Below, piece by piece: positions 23,401 to 35,925 of a stretch of 64,000 nt of DNA. The stretch covers positions 39,743,936 to 39,807,935 of the forward strand of contig CM039512.1 of assembly GCA_022432975.1 (NCBI GenBank), given 5' to 3'. How positions within the stretch are numbered: the stretch's first letter is position 1; each line of letters begins with the position of its first letter. Both the position numbers and the translations under genes were made by a program. A model generated the notes under the pieces. That model saw only the letters and a list, made by a program, of their open reading frames with translations. It was not told the DNA's origin and ran no database searches. This DNA comes from Begonia masoniana. Its lineage: Eukaryota; Streptophyta; Magnoliopsida; Cucurbitales; Begoniaceae.

Positions 23401-26400
23401 TCACTTCATTCGATTTGTTCCAAAAGAACTTAACGTATCAAGCAAATGAGGTTCACTGTTACATGACTTGTGGTTAGAACCTAAGTTATCCATTTCACCT
23501 TCAAGGTTTTAACTTAAAGTGATGAGAACGACATGTATTAATGTCCCAATAACTTTCTTGGACGCGTACGTAATTAAGACTTAGTATTGCATTTGATGAA
23601 GTATAAGAAACTTTACTTCATTCAATTTGTTCCAAAAGAACTTAACGTTTCAAGCAAATGAGGTTCACTGTTACATGACTTGTGGTTAGAACCTAAGTCA
23701 TCCATTTAACCCTCAAGATTTTAACTTAAAGTGATGAGAACGACATATATAGTGGTCCCAATAACCTTCCTGGATGCGTAATTAAGACTTAGTATTGCGT
23801 TGATGAAGTATAAGAAACTTCACTTCATTCGATTGTTCCAAAGAACTTAACGTATCAAGCAAATGAGTTTCACTGTTACATGACTTGTGGTTAGAACTAA
23901 GTTATCCATTTCACCTTCAAGGTTTTAACTTAAAGTGATGAGAAGACGTGTATTGAGGCCCAATAACCTTCATAGGAAAGTATTAAGACTAGTATTGCGT
24001 TTGTGAAGTATAAGAAACTTCACTTCATTCGATTTGTCAAAAGAAACTAAAGTATCAGCAAATGAGGTTCACTGTTACATGACTTTGGTTAGAACCTATG
24101 TTATCCATGTCACCTTCAAGGTTTTAACTTAAAGTGAGGAGAACGACGGTATTGGGTCCCAATAACCTTCATGGTCGCGTAATTAATACTTAGTATGTGT
24201 TTGATGAAGTATAAGAAACTTCACTTTCATTCGATTTGTTCCTAAAGAACTTACGTATCAATAAATGAGGTTCAGTTACATGACTTGTGGGTTAGAACCT
24301 AAGTTATCCATTTACCTTCAAGGTTCTTAACTTAAAGTGATGCAGAACGACGTGTATGAGGACCCAATAGCCTTCATGGCGCGTAATTTAGACTTCGTAT
24401 CCGTTTGATGAAGTATAAGAAACTTCACTTCATTCAGACTGTTCCAAAAGAACATAACGTATCAAGTAATAGATGTTTCACTGTTACTTGACTTGTGATT
24501 AGAACCTAAGTTGTCCATTTCACCTTCAAGGTTTTAACTGTAAATGATGAGAAGACGTGTATGGAGGTCCCCATAAACCTTCCATGGACCGTATTACGAC
24601 TTAGTATAGCGTTTGATGAATTATAAGAAACTTCACTTCAATTCGATTTCTTCCAAAAGAACTTAACGTATCAAGCAAATGAGGTTCACTGTTACAGGAC
24701 TTGTAGTTAGAACCTAAGTTATCCATTTGACCTTCAAGGTTTTAAATTAAAGCGATGAGAACGACGTGTATTGAGGTCCCAATAACATTCCTGGTCACGT
24801 AATTTAGACCTAGTTTTGCGTTTGATGAAGTTTAAGAAACTTCACTTCATTCGATTTGTTCCAAAAGAACTTAACGTATCAAGCAAATGAGTTTCACTGT
24901 TACATGACTTGTGGTTAGAACCTAAGTTATCCATTTCACCTTCAAGGTTTTAAATTAAAGTGATGAGAACGACGTGTATTGAGGTCCCAACAACCTTCCT
25001 GGACGCGTAATTAAGACTTAGTATTGCATTTGATGAAGTATAAGAAACTTCACTTCATTCGATTTGTTCCAAAAGAACTTAACGTATCAAGCAAATGAGT
25101 TTCACTGTTACATGACTTGTGGTTAGAACCTAAGTTATCCATTTCACCTTCAAGGTTTTAACTTAAAGTGATGAGAACGACGTGTGTTGAGGCCCCAATA
25201 ACCTTCCTGGACGTGTAATTAAGACTTAGTATTGCATTTGATGAAGTATAAGAAACTTCACTTCATTCGATTTGTTCCAAAAGAACTTAACGTATCAAGC
25301 AAATGAGTTCACTGTTACATGACTTGTGGTTAGAACCTAAGTCATCCATTTCACCTTCAAGGTTTTAACTTAAAGTGATGAGAACGACGTGTATTGAGGT
25401 CCCAATAACCTTCCTGGATGCGTAATTAAGACTTAGTATTGCATTTGATGAAGTATAAGAAACTTCACTTCATTCGATTTGTTCCAAAAGAACTTAACGT
25501 ATCAAGCAAATGAGGTTCACTGTTACATGACTTGTGGTTAGAACCTAAGTTATCCATTTCACCTTCAAGGTTTTAACTTAAAGTGATGAGAACGACGTGT
25601 ATTGAGGTCCCAATAACCTTCCTGGACACGTAATTTAGACCTAGTTTTGCGTTTGATGAAGTATAAGAAACTTCACTTCATTCGATTTGTTCCAAAAGAA
25701 CTTAACGTATCAAGCAAATGATGTTCACTTTACTGCTTGTGGTTAGAACTAAGTATCCATTTCACCATCAAGATTTTAACTTAAAGTGATTAAAACGACG
25801 TGTATTGAGGACCGAATAGCCTTCATAGACGAGTAATGAAGAATTAGTAATGCGTTTGATGACGTATAAGAAACTTCACTTCATTCGATTTGTTCCAAAA
25901 AAACTTAAAGTATCAAGCAAATGAGGTTCACTGTTACATGACTTGTGTTCAGAACCTAAGTTATCATTTCACCTCAAGGTTTTAACTTAAAGTGATCAGA
26001 ACGACGTGTATTGTGGTCCCAATAACTTTCATGTACGCGTAATTAAAACTTAGTATTGTGTTTGATGAAGTTTAAGAAACTTTTCTTTATTCGATTTGTT
26101 CATAAAGAACTTAACGTATCAAAAAAATGAGGTTCACTGTTACTTGACTTGTGGTTAGAACCTATCTTATCCATTTCACCTTCAAGGTTTTTAATTAAAG
26201 TGATGAGAACGACGTGTATTGAGGTCCCAATAACCATCATGGATGCGTAGTTTTGACTTAGTATTGCGTGTGATAAAGTATAATAAACTTCACTTTATTT
26301 AATTTTTTCCAAAAGAACTTAACGTATCAAGCAAATGAGGTTCACAGTTACATGACTTGTGGTTAAAACTTAAGTTATCAATTTCACTATCAAGGTTTTA

Positions 26401-29400
26401 ACTTAAAGTAATGAGAATGTCGTGTATTGAGGTCTCAATAACCTTCCTGGACTAGTAATTTAGACAAGGTATTGCGTTTGACGAAGTAGAAGAAACTTCA
26501 CTTTATTTGACTTGTTCCAAAAGAACTAAACGTATCAAGCAAATGAGTTTCACTGTTACATGACTTGTGGTTAGAACTTAAGTTATCCATTTCACCTTCA
26601 AGGTTTTAACTTTAAGTGATTCGAACGACGTGTATTAAGGTCCCAATAACGTTCATGGACGCGTAATTAAGACTTAGTAATGCGTTTGATGAAGTATAAG
26701 AAACTTCACTTCATTCGATTTGTTTTAAAGGAACTTAACGTATCGAGCAAATGAGGTTCACTGTTACATGACTTGTGGTTAGAACCTAATTTATTCCATT
26801 GCACCTTCAAGGTTTTTAATTAAAGTGATCGAGAACGACGTGTAGTGAGGTCCCAATAACCTTCCTGGACCGGTATTTAGACCTAGTTATTGCGTTTGAT
26901 GAAGTATAAGAAACTTCACTTATTTCGATTTGTTTCAAAAGAACTTAACGTATCAAGCAACTGAGGTTCACTGTTACTGACATTGTGGTTAGAACCTAAT
27001 TTATCCATTTCACCCTTCAAGGTTTTAACTTAAAGTGATGAGAACGACGTGTATTGAGGTCCCAATAACTTCCTGGTACGTAATTTAGACAATGTTTTGC
27101 ATTTGATAAGTATAAGAACTTCACTTCATTCGATTTGTTCAAAAGAACTAACGTATCAAGCAAATGAGTTTCACTGTTCACATGACTTGTGGTTAGAACC
27201 TAAGTTATCCATTTCACCTTCAAGGTTTTAACTTAAAGTGATAAGAACGACGTGTAATGAGGTCCCAATAACTTTCATGGACGCGTAATTAAGACTTAGT
27301 AATGCGTTTGATGAAGTATAAGAAACTTCACTTCATTCGATTTGTTCCAAAAGAACTTAACGTATCAAGCAAATGAGGTTCACTGTTACATGACTTGTGG
27401 TTAGAACCTAAGTTATCCATTTCACCTTCAAGGTTTTAACTTAAAGTGATAAGAACGACGTGTAATGAGGTCCCAATAACTTTCATGGACGCGTAATTAA
27501 GACTTAGTAATGCGTTTGATGAAGTATAAGAAACTTCACTTCATTCGATTGTTCCAAAAGAACTTAACGTATCAAGCAAATGAGGTTCACTGTTACATGA
27601 CTTGTGGTTAGAACCTAAGTTATCCATTTCACCTTCAAGGTTTTAACTTAAAGTGATAAGAACGACGTGTAATGAGGTCCCAATAACCTTCATGGACGCG
27701 TAATTAAGACTTAGTAATGCGTTTGATGAAGTATAAGAAACTTCACTTCATTCGATTGTTCCAAAAGAACTTAACGTATCAAGCAAATGAGGTTCACTGT
27801 TACATGACTTGTGGTTAGAACCTAAGTTATCCATTTCACCTTCAAGGTTTTAACTTAAAGTGATAAGAACGACGTGTAATGAGGTCCCAATAACTTTCAT
27901 GGACGCGTAATTAAGACTTAGTAATGCGTTTGATGAAGTATAAGAAACTTCACTTCATTCGATTTGTTCCAAAAGATTTTAACGTATCAAGCAAATGAGT
28001 TTCACTGTTACATGACTTGTGTTAGAACCTAAGTTATCCATTTGACCTTCAAGGTTTTAAATTAAAGTGATGAGAACGACGTGTATTGAGGTCCCAATAA
28101 CATTGCTGGTCACGTAATTTAGACCTAGTTTTGCATTTGATGAAGTTTAAGAAACTTTACTTCATTCAATTTGTTCCAAAAGAACTTAACGTATCAACCA
28201 AATGAGTTTCACTGTTACATGACTTGTGGTTCCAACCTAAGTTATTAATTTCACCTTCGAGGTTTTAACTTCAAGTGATAAGAACGACGTGTAATGAGGT
28301 CCCAATAACTTTCATGGGCGTGTAATTAAGAATTATTAATGCGTTTGATGAAGTATAAGAAACTTCACTTCATTCGATTTGTTCCAAAAGAACTTAACGT
28401 ATCAAGCAAATGAGGTTCACTGTTACATGACTTGTGGTTCGAACCTAAGTTATTCATTTCACCTTCAAGGTTTTAACTTAAAGTGATAAGAACGACGTGT
28501 AATGAGGTCCCAATAACTTTCATGGACGCGTAATTAAGACTTATTATTTCGTTTGATGAAGTATAAGAAACTTCACTTCATTCGATTTGTTCCAAAAGAA
28601 CTTAACGTTACATGGAAATAAGGTTCACTGATACATGACTTGTTGTTAGAACCTTAGTTATTCATTTCACCTTCAAGAATTTAACTTAAAGTGATAAGAA
28701 CAACATGTATTGAAGTCCCAATAACCTTCATGGACGCGTAATTAAGACTTAGTATTCCGTTTGATAAAGTATAACAGACATCACTTCATTCGATTTGTTC
28801 CAAAAGATTTTAACGTATCAAGCAAATGAGTTTCACAGTTACATGACTTGTGGTTAGAACCTAAGTTATCCATTTCACCTTCAAGGTTTAAACTTAAAGT
28901 GATCAGAACGACGTGCATTGAGGTCCCAATAACCTTCCTGGACACGTAATTTAGACCTAGTTTTGCGTTTGATGAAGTAGATGAAACTTCACTTCATTCG
29001 ATTTGTTCCAAAAGAACTTAACGTATCGAGCAAATGAGTTTCATTGTTACATGACTTGTGGTTAGAACCTAAGTTATCCATTTAACCTTCAAGGTTTTAA
29101 ATTAAAGTGATTAGAACGACGTGTATTGAGGACCCACTAACCTTCATGGACGCGTAATTAAGACTTAGTAATGCGTTTGATGAATTATAAGAAACTTCAC
29201 TTCATTCTATTTGTTTTAAAAGAACTTAACGTATCGAGCAAATGAGGTTCACTGTTACATGACTTGTGGTTAGAACCTATGTTATCCATTTCACCTTCAA
29301 GGTTTTAAATTAAAGTGATAAGAACGACGTGTATTGAGAACCCAATAACCTTCATGGACGAGTAATTAATACTAAGTAATGCGTTTGATGAAGTATAAGA

Positions 29401-29703
29401 AACTTCACTTCATTCGATTGTTCCAAAAGAACTTAACGTATCAAGCAAATGAGGTTCACTGTTACATGACTTGTGGTTAGAACCTAAGTTATCCATTTCA
29501 CCTTCAAGGTTTTAACTTAAAGTGATGAGAACGACGTGTATTGAGGTCCCAATAACCTTCATGGACGCGTAATTAAGACTTAGTAATGCGTTTGATGAAG
29601 TATAAGAAACTTCACTTCATTCTATTTGTTTTAAAAGAACTTAACGTATCAAGCAAATGAGGTTCACTGTTACATGACTTGTGGTTAGAACCTAAGTTAT
29701 CCA
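20427..29703 (+). repeat. 208-bp satellite array, segment 2 (largest)
   Basis: About 44.6 monomers in the same orientation as the other segments. Monomers differ by substitutions, with blocks of near-identity: about 21497-21775 recurs at about 24360-24640, and 27218-27960 is four almost identical units. Partial monomers occur at about 22940 and 23338, each formed by a deletion with very short shared sequence at the join. Dense one-base indels lie at about 23790-24660 and 26790-27180. No gene seen. Confidence 0.95.
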
Positions 29704-30306
29704 TGTCAACCAATTTTAATTAAAAATCAAATTTTCACTCTTTTTCCCTCACTCACGCCAACTCCACTTTCTCTCAACTCTCTCCACGCGATTTCTCTTT
29801 TCCACGGCGATCCTCTTCAACATCGACGCTCCTCCTTCCAATCTCCGGCGACTCTTCACGTTTCTTCGTTGTCTTCGCTCTCTAGGTAAGGTTCTACACT
29901 TTTGGAACGTTAGGTATTGATTTCTAGGATTTAAAACGAATAGGGTTCGTTAGGGTTTTCGTCGAAAACGTGAATCAATGTTTGAAATTGATAGGTTGAG
30001 CTTAGTTATGCCTCTAATGGATGTATTGATAGTTATCGGAGCTTAGCTTATCGATTTGTTGAGGTGTATTCGAGATTTGGTTAAGTTGGAGCTCGAAAAC
30101 CTCCATTAATGGAGTTTTTGAAATCTCGAGCGCGAATTGCTCGATGAAATGCCTCAACAAACTTAAATAGAGTTTAGGAGATTTTTCTTTAGTTAGGAGT
30201 TAGCAATTTTTGGAGTTTGGTGATTTAGACTGGATTTAATGTCGTGTATTGTGAAATGCATAGGTGAACAAACGCTCGTGGACGGAGCTCGGTGTGCAAC
30301 GACGCG

Positions 30307-30328
30307 AGGTAAGTTCTCGTGACTTACT
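30307..30328 (+). promoter_or_regulatory. Conserved GTAAGT hairpin in LTR
   Basis: Identical in sequence to the 1900-1921 and 19242-19263 blocks although the flanks have diverged strongly. Confidence 0.55.
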
Positions 30329-31382
30329 CTGGCCGATAGGCCTACACCATATGTCAAAGTCGTCTCGAGGAACCTTGAGGATTGTTTGTTTAAATTGTTT
30401 TTGGGTTTGGGTAGTTAGAATTAGTTGTTTTTATATGTTGTTTATTTATCGTCTTGATGGTACACATGTGATTGTTTACTTTATGTTATATTTGAACTGT
30501 TCATGCATCACGGTTTTAAAAACGACATGAAAATTAATTTACGCACGGATTTCATGAAAAGAACATGCATGTAAAGGCAAGTAAAGTATCACAGTAAACA
30601 ACCATGACATGGGGTTATCGGGGATGAGGTTCAGACCTGGCGTTCCGTGGTGAGCGGGTTTCCCTCCCTTCAGATGGTGTGGGCTGTCTAATCGCTTGAC
30701 GTGCCCTATCCATCTGTCGAGCGTTTCCGATAACCATAGACTGACACGTACGGATATATGCATTGACATGGACGGTTTTCATAGTACAGAGCATACATGA
30801 TCATGCATTAGCATTTACGTAGGGCTTACTGAGATTTTTATCTCATAGGTGTCTTTATGGTGTAGGTGATCTCGAGACAGGTGAGGATGATGTCCCTCCG
30901 CCTGAAGTATGAGCACGTTGAGGAATGATGGCTCGCGGGAGTGCGGTAGAAGTCGGGGCGTGATTTTGACCCGTGGGGGACGTAGGTGAATATTTTGGTA
31001 TTTGATAGATGAAGAATAGGTGAATTGTATAGTTGATATTTTAGGATGTTTGGAGTTGATAATATTTTGTTGAATTTTCAATGTTTTTCAAACAGTGGGA
31101 ATGTTAAATTTTTAAACGGAACCATGCGTTTCGTTTTCACGAAATTGGTTATGTTCAATTGTGTTTCGAGTCGGTGAATAGGTCCTTAATAGCGTGTGTA
31201 ATGTATGCGAGAGACGGGGTTATAATATGGAAGTGTGTTGTGTGAATTGTAATGGCACGTGAAGAAGGAATGAGAAAAGGGAAGAGTGTGTGGTTGTGTT
31301 GTGTGATGTGAGTGTATGAAGTGCAGGGCATGAGAAATATAGGAGGAAAGGAGAAGCGCTCTCCGGAAAATTTCCAGAGAGC

Positions 31383-31560
31383 GTGGCGATTGCTCGCCAC
31401 AGAATGGTGAGCAATCGCCACCTATTACCTGGCGATCGCCATTGGCGATCGCTAGGCGAAGTGGTAATCGCCTATTGGCGATTGCTCGCCATGAGCAATC
31501 GCCTATTGGCGATTGAGCAGGCGATTGCTCGCCACTTTATGGCAAGCAATCGCCACCTCC
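31383..31560. repeat. GGCGATTGCTCGCC palindrome cluster
   Basis: Repeated 14-bp inverted repeats GGCGA-TTGC-TCGCC and its complement form, plus GGCGATCGCC with no spacer, follow a CTCTCCGG...CCAGAGAG hairpin. It sits at the same place in the LTR as the 605-800 cluster, but the spacer sequence and copy arrangement differ. Confidence 0.82.
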
Positions 31561-31824
31561 ACTGCCCGCCGAGGGAAAACCAAAGAAAAAAAAAGATAAA
31601 TATCAAAGGTTTTATTTTTAAATTGTTTTAATTGTTGATTAAATTGTTTTAAGTATATTTAATTGATTTCAATTCAGTTTTCAAACGACTTGATTTCTAT
31701 TTCAATTCCGATTTCGATTTTAAAAGTTTTATTTCCGCTCGAAAGTCAGATTTACAGTTTGTACGCATAAAAATGAAAAATTTTATACGGGAAACTAAGG
31801 GTTACGAGTAAGGGTCGTTACATT

Positions 31825-34800
31825 TGCATTTGATGAAGTTTAAGAAACTTGACTTCATTCGATTTGTTCCAAAAGAACATAACGTATCAAGCAAATGAGT
31901 TTCACTGTTACATGACTTGTTGTTAGAACCTAAGTTATCCATTTCACCTTCAAGGTTTTATCTTAAAGTGATAAGAACGACGTGTATTGAGGTCCAATTA
32001 ACATTCCAAGACAGGTAATTTAGACCTAGTTTTGCGTTTGATGAAGTATAAGAAACTTCACTTCATTCTATTTGTTCCAAAAGAACTTAACGTATTAAGC
32101 AAATGAGGTTCACTATTACATCACTTTTGGTTAGAACCTAAGTTATCCATTTCACCTTCAAGGTTTTAACTTAAAGTGATGAGAACGACGTGTATTGATG
32201 TCCCAATAACCTTCTTAAGACTTAGTATTGCATTTGATGAAGTATAATAAAATTCACTTCATTCAATTTGTTCCAAAAGAACTTGACGTATCAAGCAAAT
32301 GAGGTTCATTTTTACATGACTTGTGGTTAGAACCTAAGTTATCCATTCACCTTCAAGGTTTTAACTTAAAGTGATGAGAACGACGTGTATTGAGGTCCCA
32401 ATAACCTTCCTGGACTGTAATTTAGACTTAGTATTGCGTTTGATGAAGTATAATAAAATTCACTTCATTCAATTTGTTCCAAAAGAACTTGACGTATCAA
32501 GCAAATGAGGTTCATTTTTACATGACTTGTGGTTAGAACCTAAGTTATCCATTTCACCTTCAAGGTTTTAACTTAAAGTGATCAGAACGACGTGTATAGA
32601 GGACCCAATAGCCTTTGTGGACCGTAATTTAGACTTAGTATTGCGTTTGATGAACTATAAGAAACTTCACCTCATTCAATTTGTTCCAAAATAACTTAAC
32701 ATATTAAGCAAAGGAGGGTCACTGTTACATGACTTGTGGTTAGAACCTAAGTTATCCATTCACCTTCAAGGTTTTTACTTAAAGTGATGAGAACGACGTG
32801 TATTGAGGTCCCAATAACCTTCGTGGACGCGTAATTTAGACTTAGTATTGCGTTTGATGAAGTATAATAAAATTCACTTCATTCAATTTGTTCCAAAAGA
32901 ACTTGACGTATCAAGCAAATGAGGTTCATTTTTACATGACTTGTGGTTAGAACCTAAGTTATCCATTTCACCTTCAAGGTTTTAACTTAAAGTGATCAGA
33001 ACGACGTGTATAGAGGACCCAATAGCCTTTGTGGACGCGTAATTTAGACTTAGTATTGCGTTTGATGAACTATAAGAAACTTCACCTCATTCAATTTGTT
33101 CCAAAATAACTTAACATATTAAGCAAAGGAGGGTCACTGTTACATGACTTGTGGTTAGAACCTAAGTTATCCATTTCACCTTCAAGGTTTTTACTTAAAG
33201 TGATGAGAACGACGTGTATTGAGGTCCCAATAACCTTCCTGGACTGTAATTTAGACTTAGTATTGCGTTTGATGAAGTATAAGAAACTTCACTTCATTCG
33301 ATTTGTTCCAAAAGAACTTAACGTATCATGCAAAGGAGGTTCACTGTTACATGACTTGTGGTTAGAACCTAAGTTATCCATTTCACCTTCAAGGTTTTAA
33401 CTTAAAGTGATGAGAACGATGTGTATTGAGGATCCAATAGCCTTTCTGGACGCATAATTAAGACTTAGTATTGCATTTGATGAAGTATAAGAAACTTCAC
33501 TTCATTCGATTTGTTCCAAAAGAACTTAACGTATCAAGCAAATGAGGTTAACTGTTACATTACTTACGGTTAGAACCTAAGTTATGCATTTAACCATCAG
33601 GATTTTAACTTAAACTGATGAGAACGACGTGTATTGAGGTCCCAATAACCTTCCTGGACGCGTATTTAAGACTTAGTATTCCGTTTGATGCAGTATAAGA
33701 AACTTCACTTCATCCGAATTAATCCAAAAGAACTTACCGTATCAAGCGAATGAGGTTCACTATTACATGACATGTGGTTAGAACCTAAGTCATCCATTTC
33801 ACCTTCAAAGTTTTAACTTAAAGTGATCAGAACAACGTATATTGAGGACCCAATAGCCTTCATGGACGCGAAATTAAGACTTAGTAATGCGTTTGATGAA
33901 GTACAAGAAACTTTACTTCATTTGATTTTTTCCAAAAGAACTTAACGTATCAAGCAAATGAGGTTCATTGTTACATGTCTTGTGGTTAGAACCTAAGTCA
34001 TCCATTTCAACTTTAAGGTTTTAACTTAAATTGATCAGAACGACGTGTATTGAGAACCCAATATTCTTCATGGACGCATAATTAAGACTTAGTAATGCGT
34101 TTGATGAAGTATAAGAAACTTCACTTCATTCGATTTGTTCCAAAAGAACTTAACGTATCAGGCAAAGGAGGTTCACTGTTACATGACTTGTTACTAGAAT
34201 CTAAGTTATCCATTTCACCTTTAAGGTTTTAACTTAAAGTGATGAGACTAACGTGTATTGATGTCCCGATAACCTCATGGATGCGTAATTAAGACTTATT
34301 ATTGCGTTTGATGAAGTATAAGAAACTTCACTTCATTTGATTTGTTCCAAAAGAACTTAACGTATCAAGCAAATGAGTTTTACTGTTACATGACTTGCGG
34401 TTAGAATCTAAGTTATCCATTTCTCCTTCAAGGTTTTAATTTAAAGTGATGAGAACGACGTGTATTGAGGTCTGAATAACCTTCATGGACGCGTAATTAA
34501 GACTTACTATTGCGTTTTATGAAGTGTAAGAAACTTCAATTCATTCGATTTGTTCCAAAAGAACTTAATGTATCAAGCAAATAAGATTCACTATTACATG
34601 ACTTGTGGTTAGAACCTATGTTATCTATTTCACCTTCAAGGTTTTAAATTAAAGTGATGAGAATGACGTGTATTGAGGACCAACTAATCTTCATGGACGC
34701 GTAATTAAGACTTAGTAATACATTTGATAAAGTATAAGAAACTTCACTTCATTCGATTTTTTCCAAAAGTACTTAACGTATCAAGCAAATAAGGTTCATT

Positions 34801-35655
34801 GTTACATGACTTTTGGTTATAACCTATGTTATCCCTTTTACCTTTAAGGTTTTAAGTAAACTGATGAGTACGACGTGTATTGAGGACCCAATTGCCTTCA
34901 TGGACACGTAATTAAGACTTAGTAATGCGTTTGATGAAGTATAAGAAACTTCACTTTATTCGATTTGTTCCAATAGAACTTAACGTATCATACAAATGAG
35001 GTTTACTTTTACATGACTTGTGGTTAGAACCTAAGTTATCTATTTCACCTTTAAGGTTTTAACTTAAAGTGATCAGAATGACGTGTATTGAGAACCCAAT
35101 AGCCTTCATGGACGCGTAATTTAGACTTAGTATTAGGTCTATTTATGAACTCAAGTATCAAGCAAATGAGGTTCACTGTTACATGACTTGTGGTTAGAAC
35201 CTAAGTTATCCATTTCACTTTTAAGGTTTTAACTTAAAGTGACCTGAACGACGTGTATTGAGAACCCAATAGCCTTCATGTACGCGTAATTAAAACTTAG
35301 TAATGGCTTTGATGAAGTATAAGAAACTTCACTTCATTCGATTTGTTCCAAAAGAACTTAACGTATCAAGCAAATGAGGTTCACTGTTACATGACTTGTG
35401 GTTAGAACCTAAGTTATCCATTTCACCTTCAAGGTTTTAACTTAAAGTGATCAGAACGACGTGTATTGAGAACCCAATAGCCTTCATGTACGCGTAATTA
35501 AAACTTAGTAATGGCTTTGATGAAGTATAAGAAACTTCACTTCATTCGATTTGTTCCAAAAGAACTTAACGTATCAAGCAAATGAGGTTCACTGTTACAT
35601 GACTGGTGGTTAGAACCGAAGTTATCCATTTCACCTTCAAGGTTTTAAATTAAAG
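31825..35655 (+). repeat. 208-bp satellite array, segment 3
   Basis: About 18.4 monomers. A dimer repeat is clear: the unit with GTATAGAGGACCC occurs near 32593 and 33008, about 415 bp apart. Short monomer deletions occur near 32210 and 35137. The last two monomers are nearly identical. No gene seen. Confidence 0.94.
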
Positions 35656-35659
35656 GGGT

Positions 35660-35925
35660 TGTCACATTCCCACATCGCTTGGGGAAGTACATGGAAATGA
35701 AACATATGTAAGAGATCCCTCCCAAGTTAGCAAGATGCATTTTGGAGCACGATTAGCAACGGATCCCATAAGAAATCCGAAGTTAATAGTGCTTCGGCGC
35801 GAGCAATCCCAGGTTGGGTGACCTTCCGGGAAGTTCTCGCCAACCAAAGTCGTGAGGGGAGGATATTTGGCTACGGCCCAATCCCCAGAGCGGACAATAT
35901 CTTGCAGGGATAAGGGGTCATTACG
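35660..35925 (+). mobile_element. Cassandra-type TRIM LTR (5S-rRNA-bearing)
   Basis: A 266-bp unit starting TGTCACATTCCCACATCG, with GGACAATATCTTGCAGGG near its end. It encloses a 5S-rRNA-like core. This layout is typical of Cassandra terminal-repeat retrotransposons in miniature, which carry a 5S-derived Pol III promoter in their LTRs (established for that family). Only one LTR is present. Its end (TTACG instead of TTACA) runs straight into copia coding sequence, so it is a solo or broken LTR. Confidence 0.78.
35733..35841 (+). other. 5S rRNA-derived segment within the Cassandra LTR
   Basis: It contains GGATCCCAT, then AAATCCGAAGTTAA, TAGTGCTTCGGCGCGAG, and TTGGGTGACCTTCCGGGAA. These line up with plant 5S rRNA in order, including the A-box, intermediate element and C-box positions of the internal Pol III promoter. 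Substitutions across it and the absence of neighbouring 5S repeats show it is a transposon-carried derivative, not a working 5S gene. Confidence 0.82.

Larger units (their letters stand above)
29704..31824 (+). repeat. Truncated gypsy LTR, separate subfamily
   Basis: A plus-strand LTR lacking its first few hundred bases, ending GGGTCGTTACA at 31824 where satellite resumes. It keeps a pyrimidine-rich leader followed by CTCTAG/GTAAGG (donor-like, 29886), the GTAAGT hairpin (30307-30328), an acceptor-like GGTGTAG/GTGA near 30862, and a large GGCGA palindrome cluster (31385-31560). It is clearly diverged from the inner-element LTR. No protein genes; the ORFs here follow the palindromes. Confidence 0.85.

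Noticed and set aside
31383..31631. 82-residue ORF
   Set aside because: It follows the GGCGA palindrome cluster in an LTR; its residues are a by-product of the repeats.
33149..33400. ORFs within satellite (also 16470-16664, 18745-18930, 39280-39471)
   Set aside because: They recur only because monomers repeat. Other monomers break the same frames, and no protein features are present.
35733..35841. Functional 5S rRNA gene
   Set aside because: Several conserved 5S positions are changed, there is only one copy, and it is enclosed by Cassandra-type LTR sequence.
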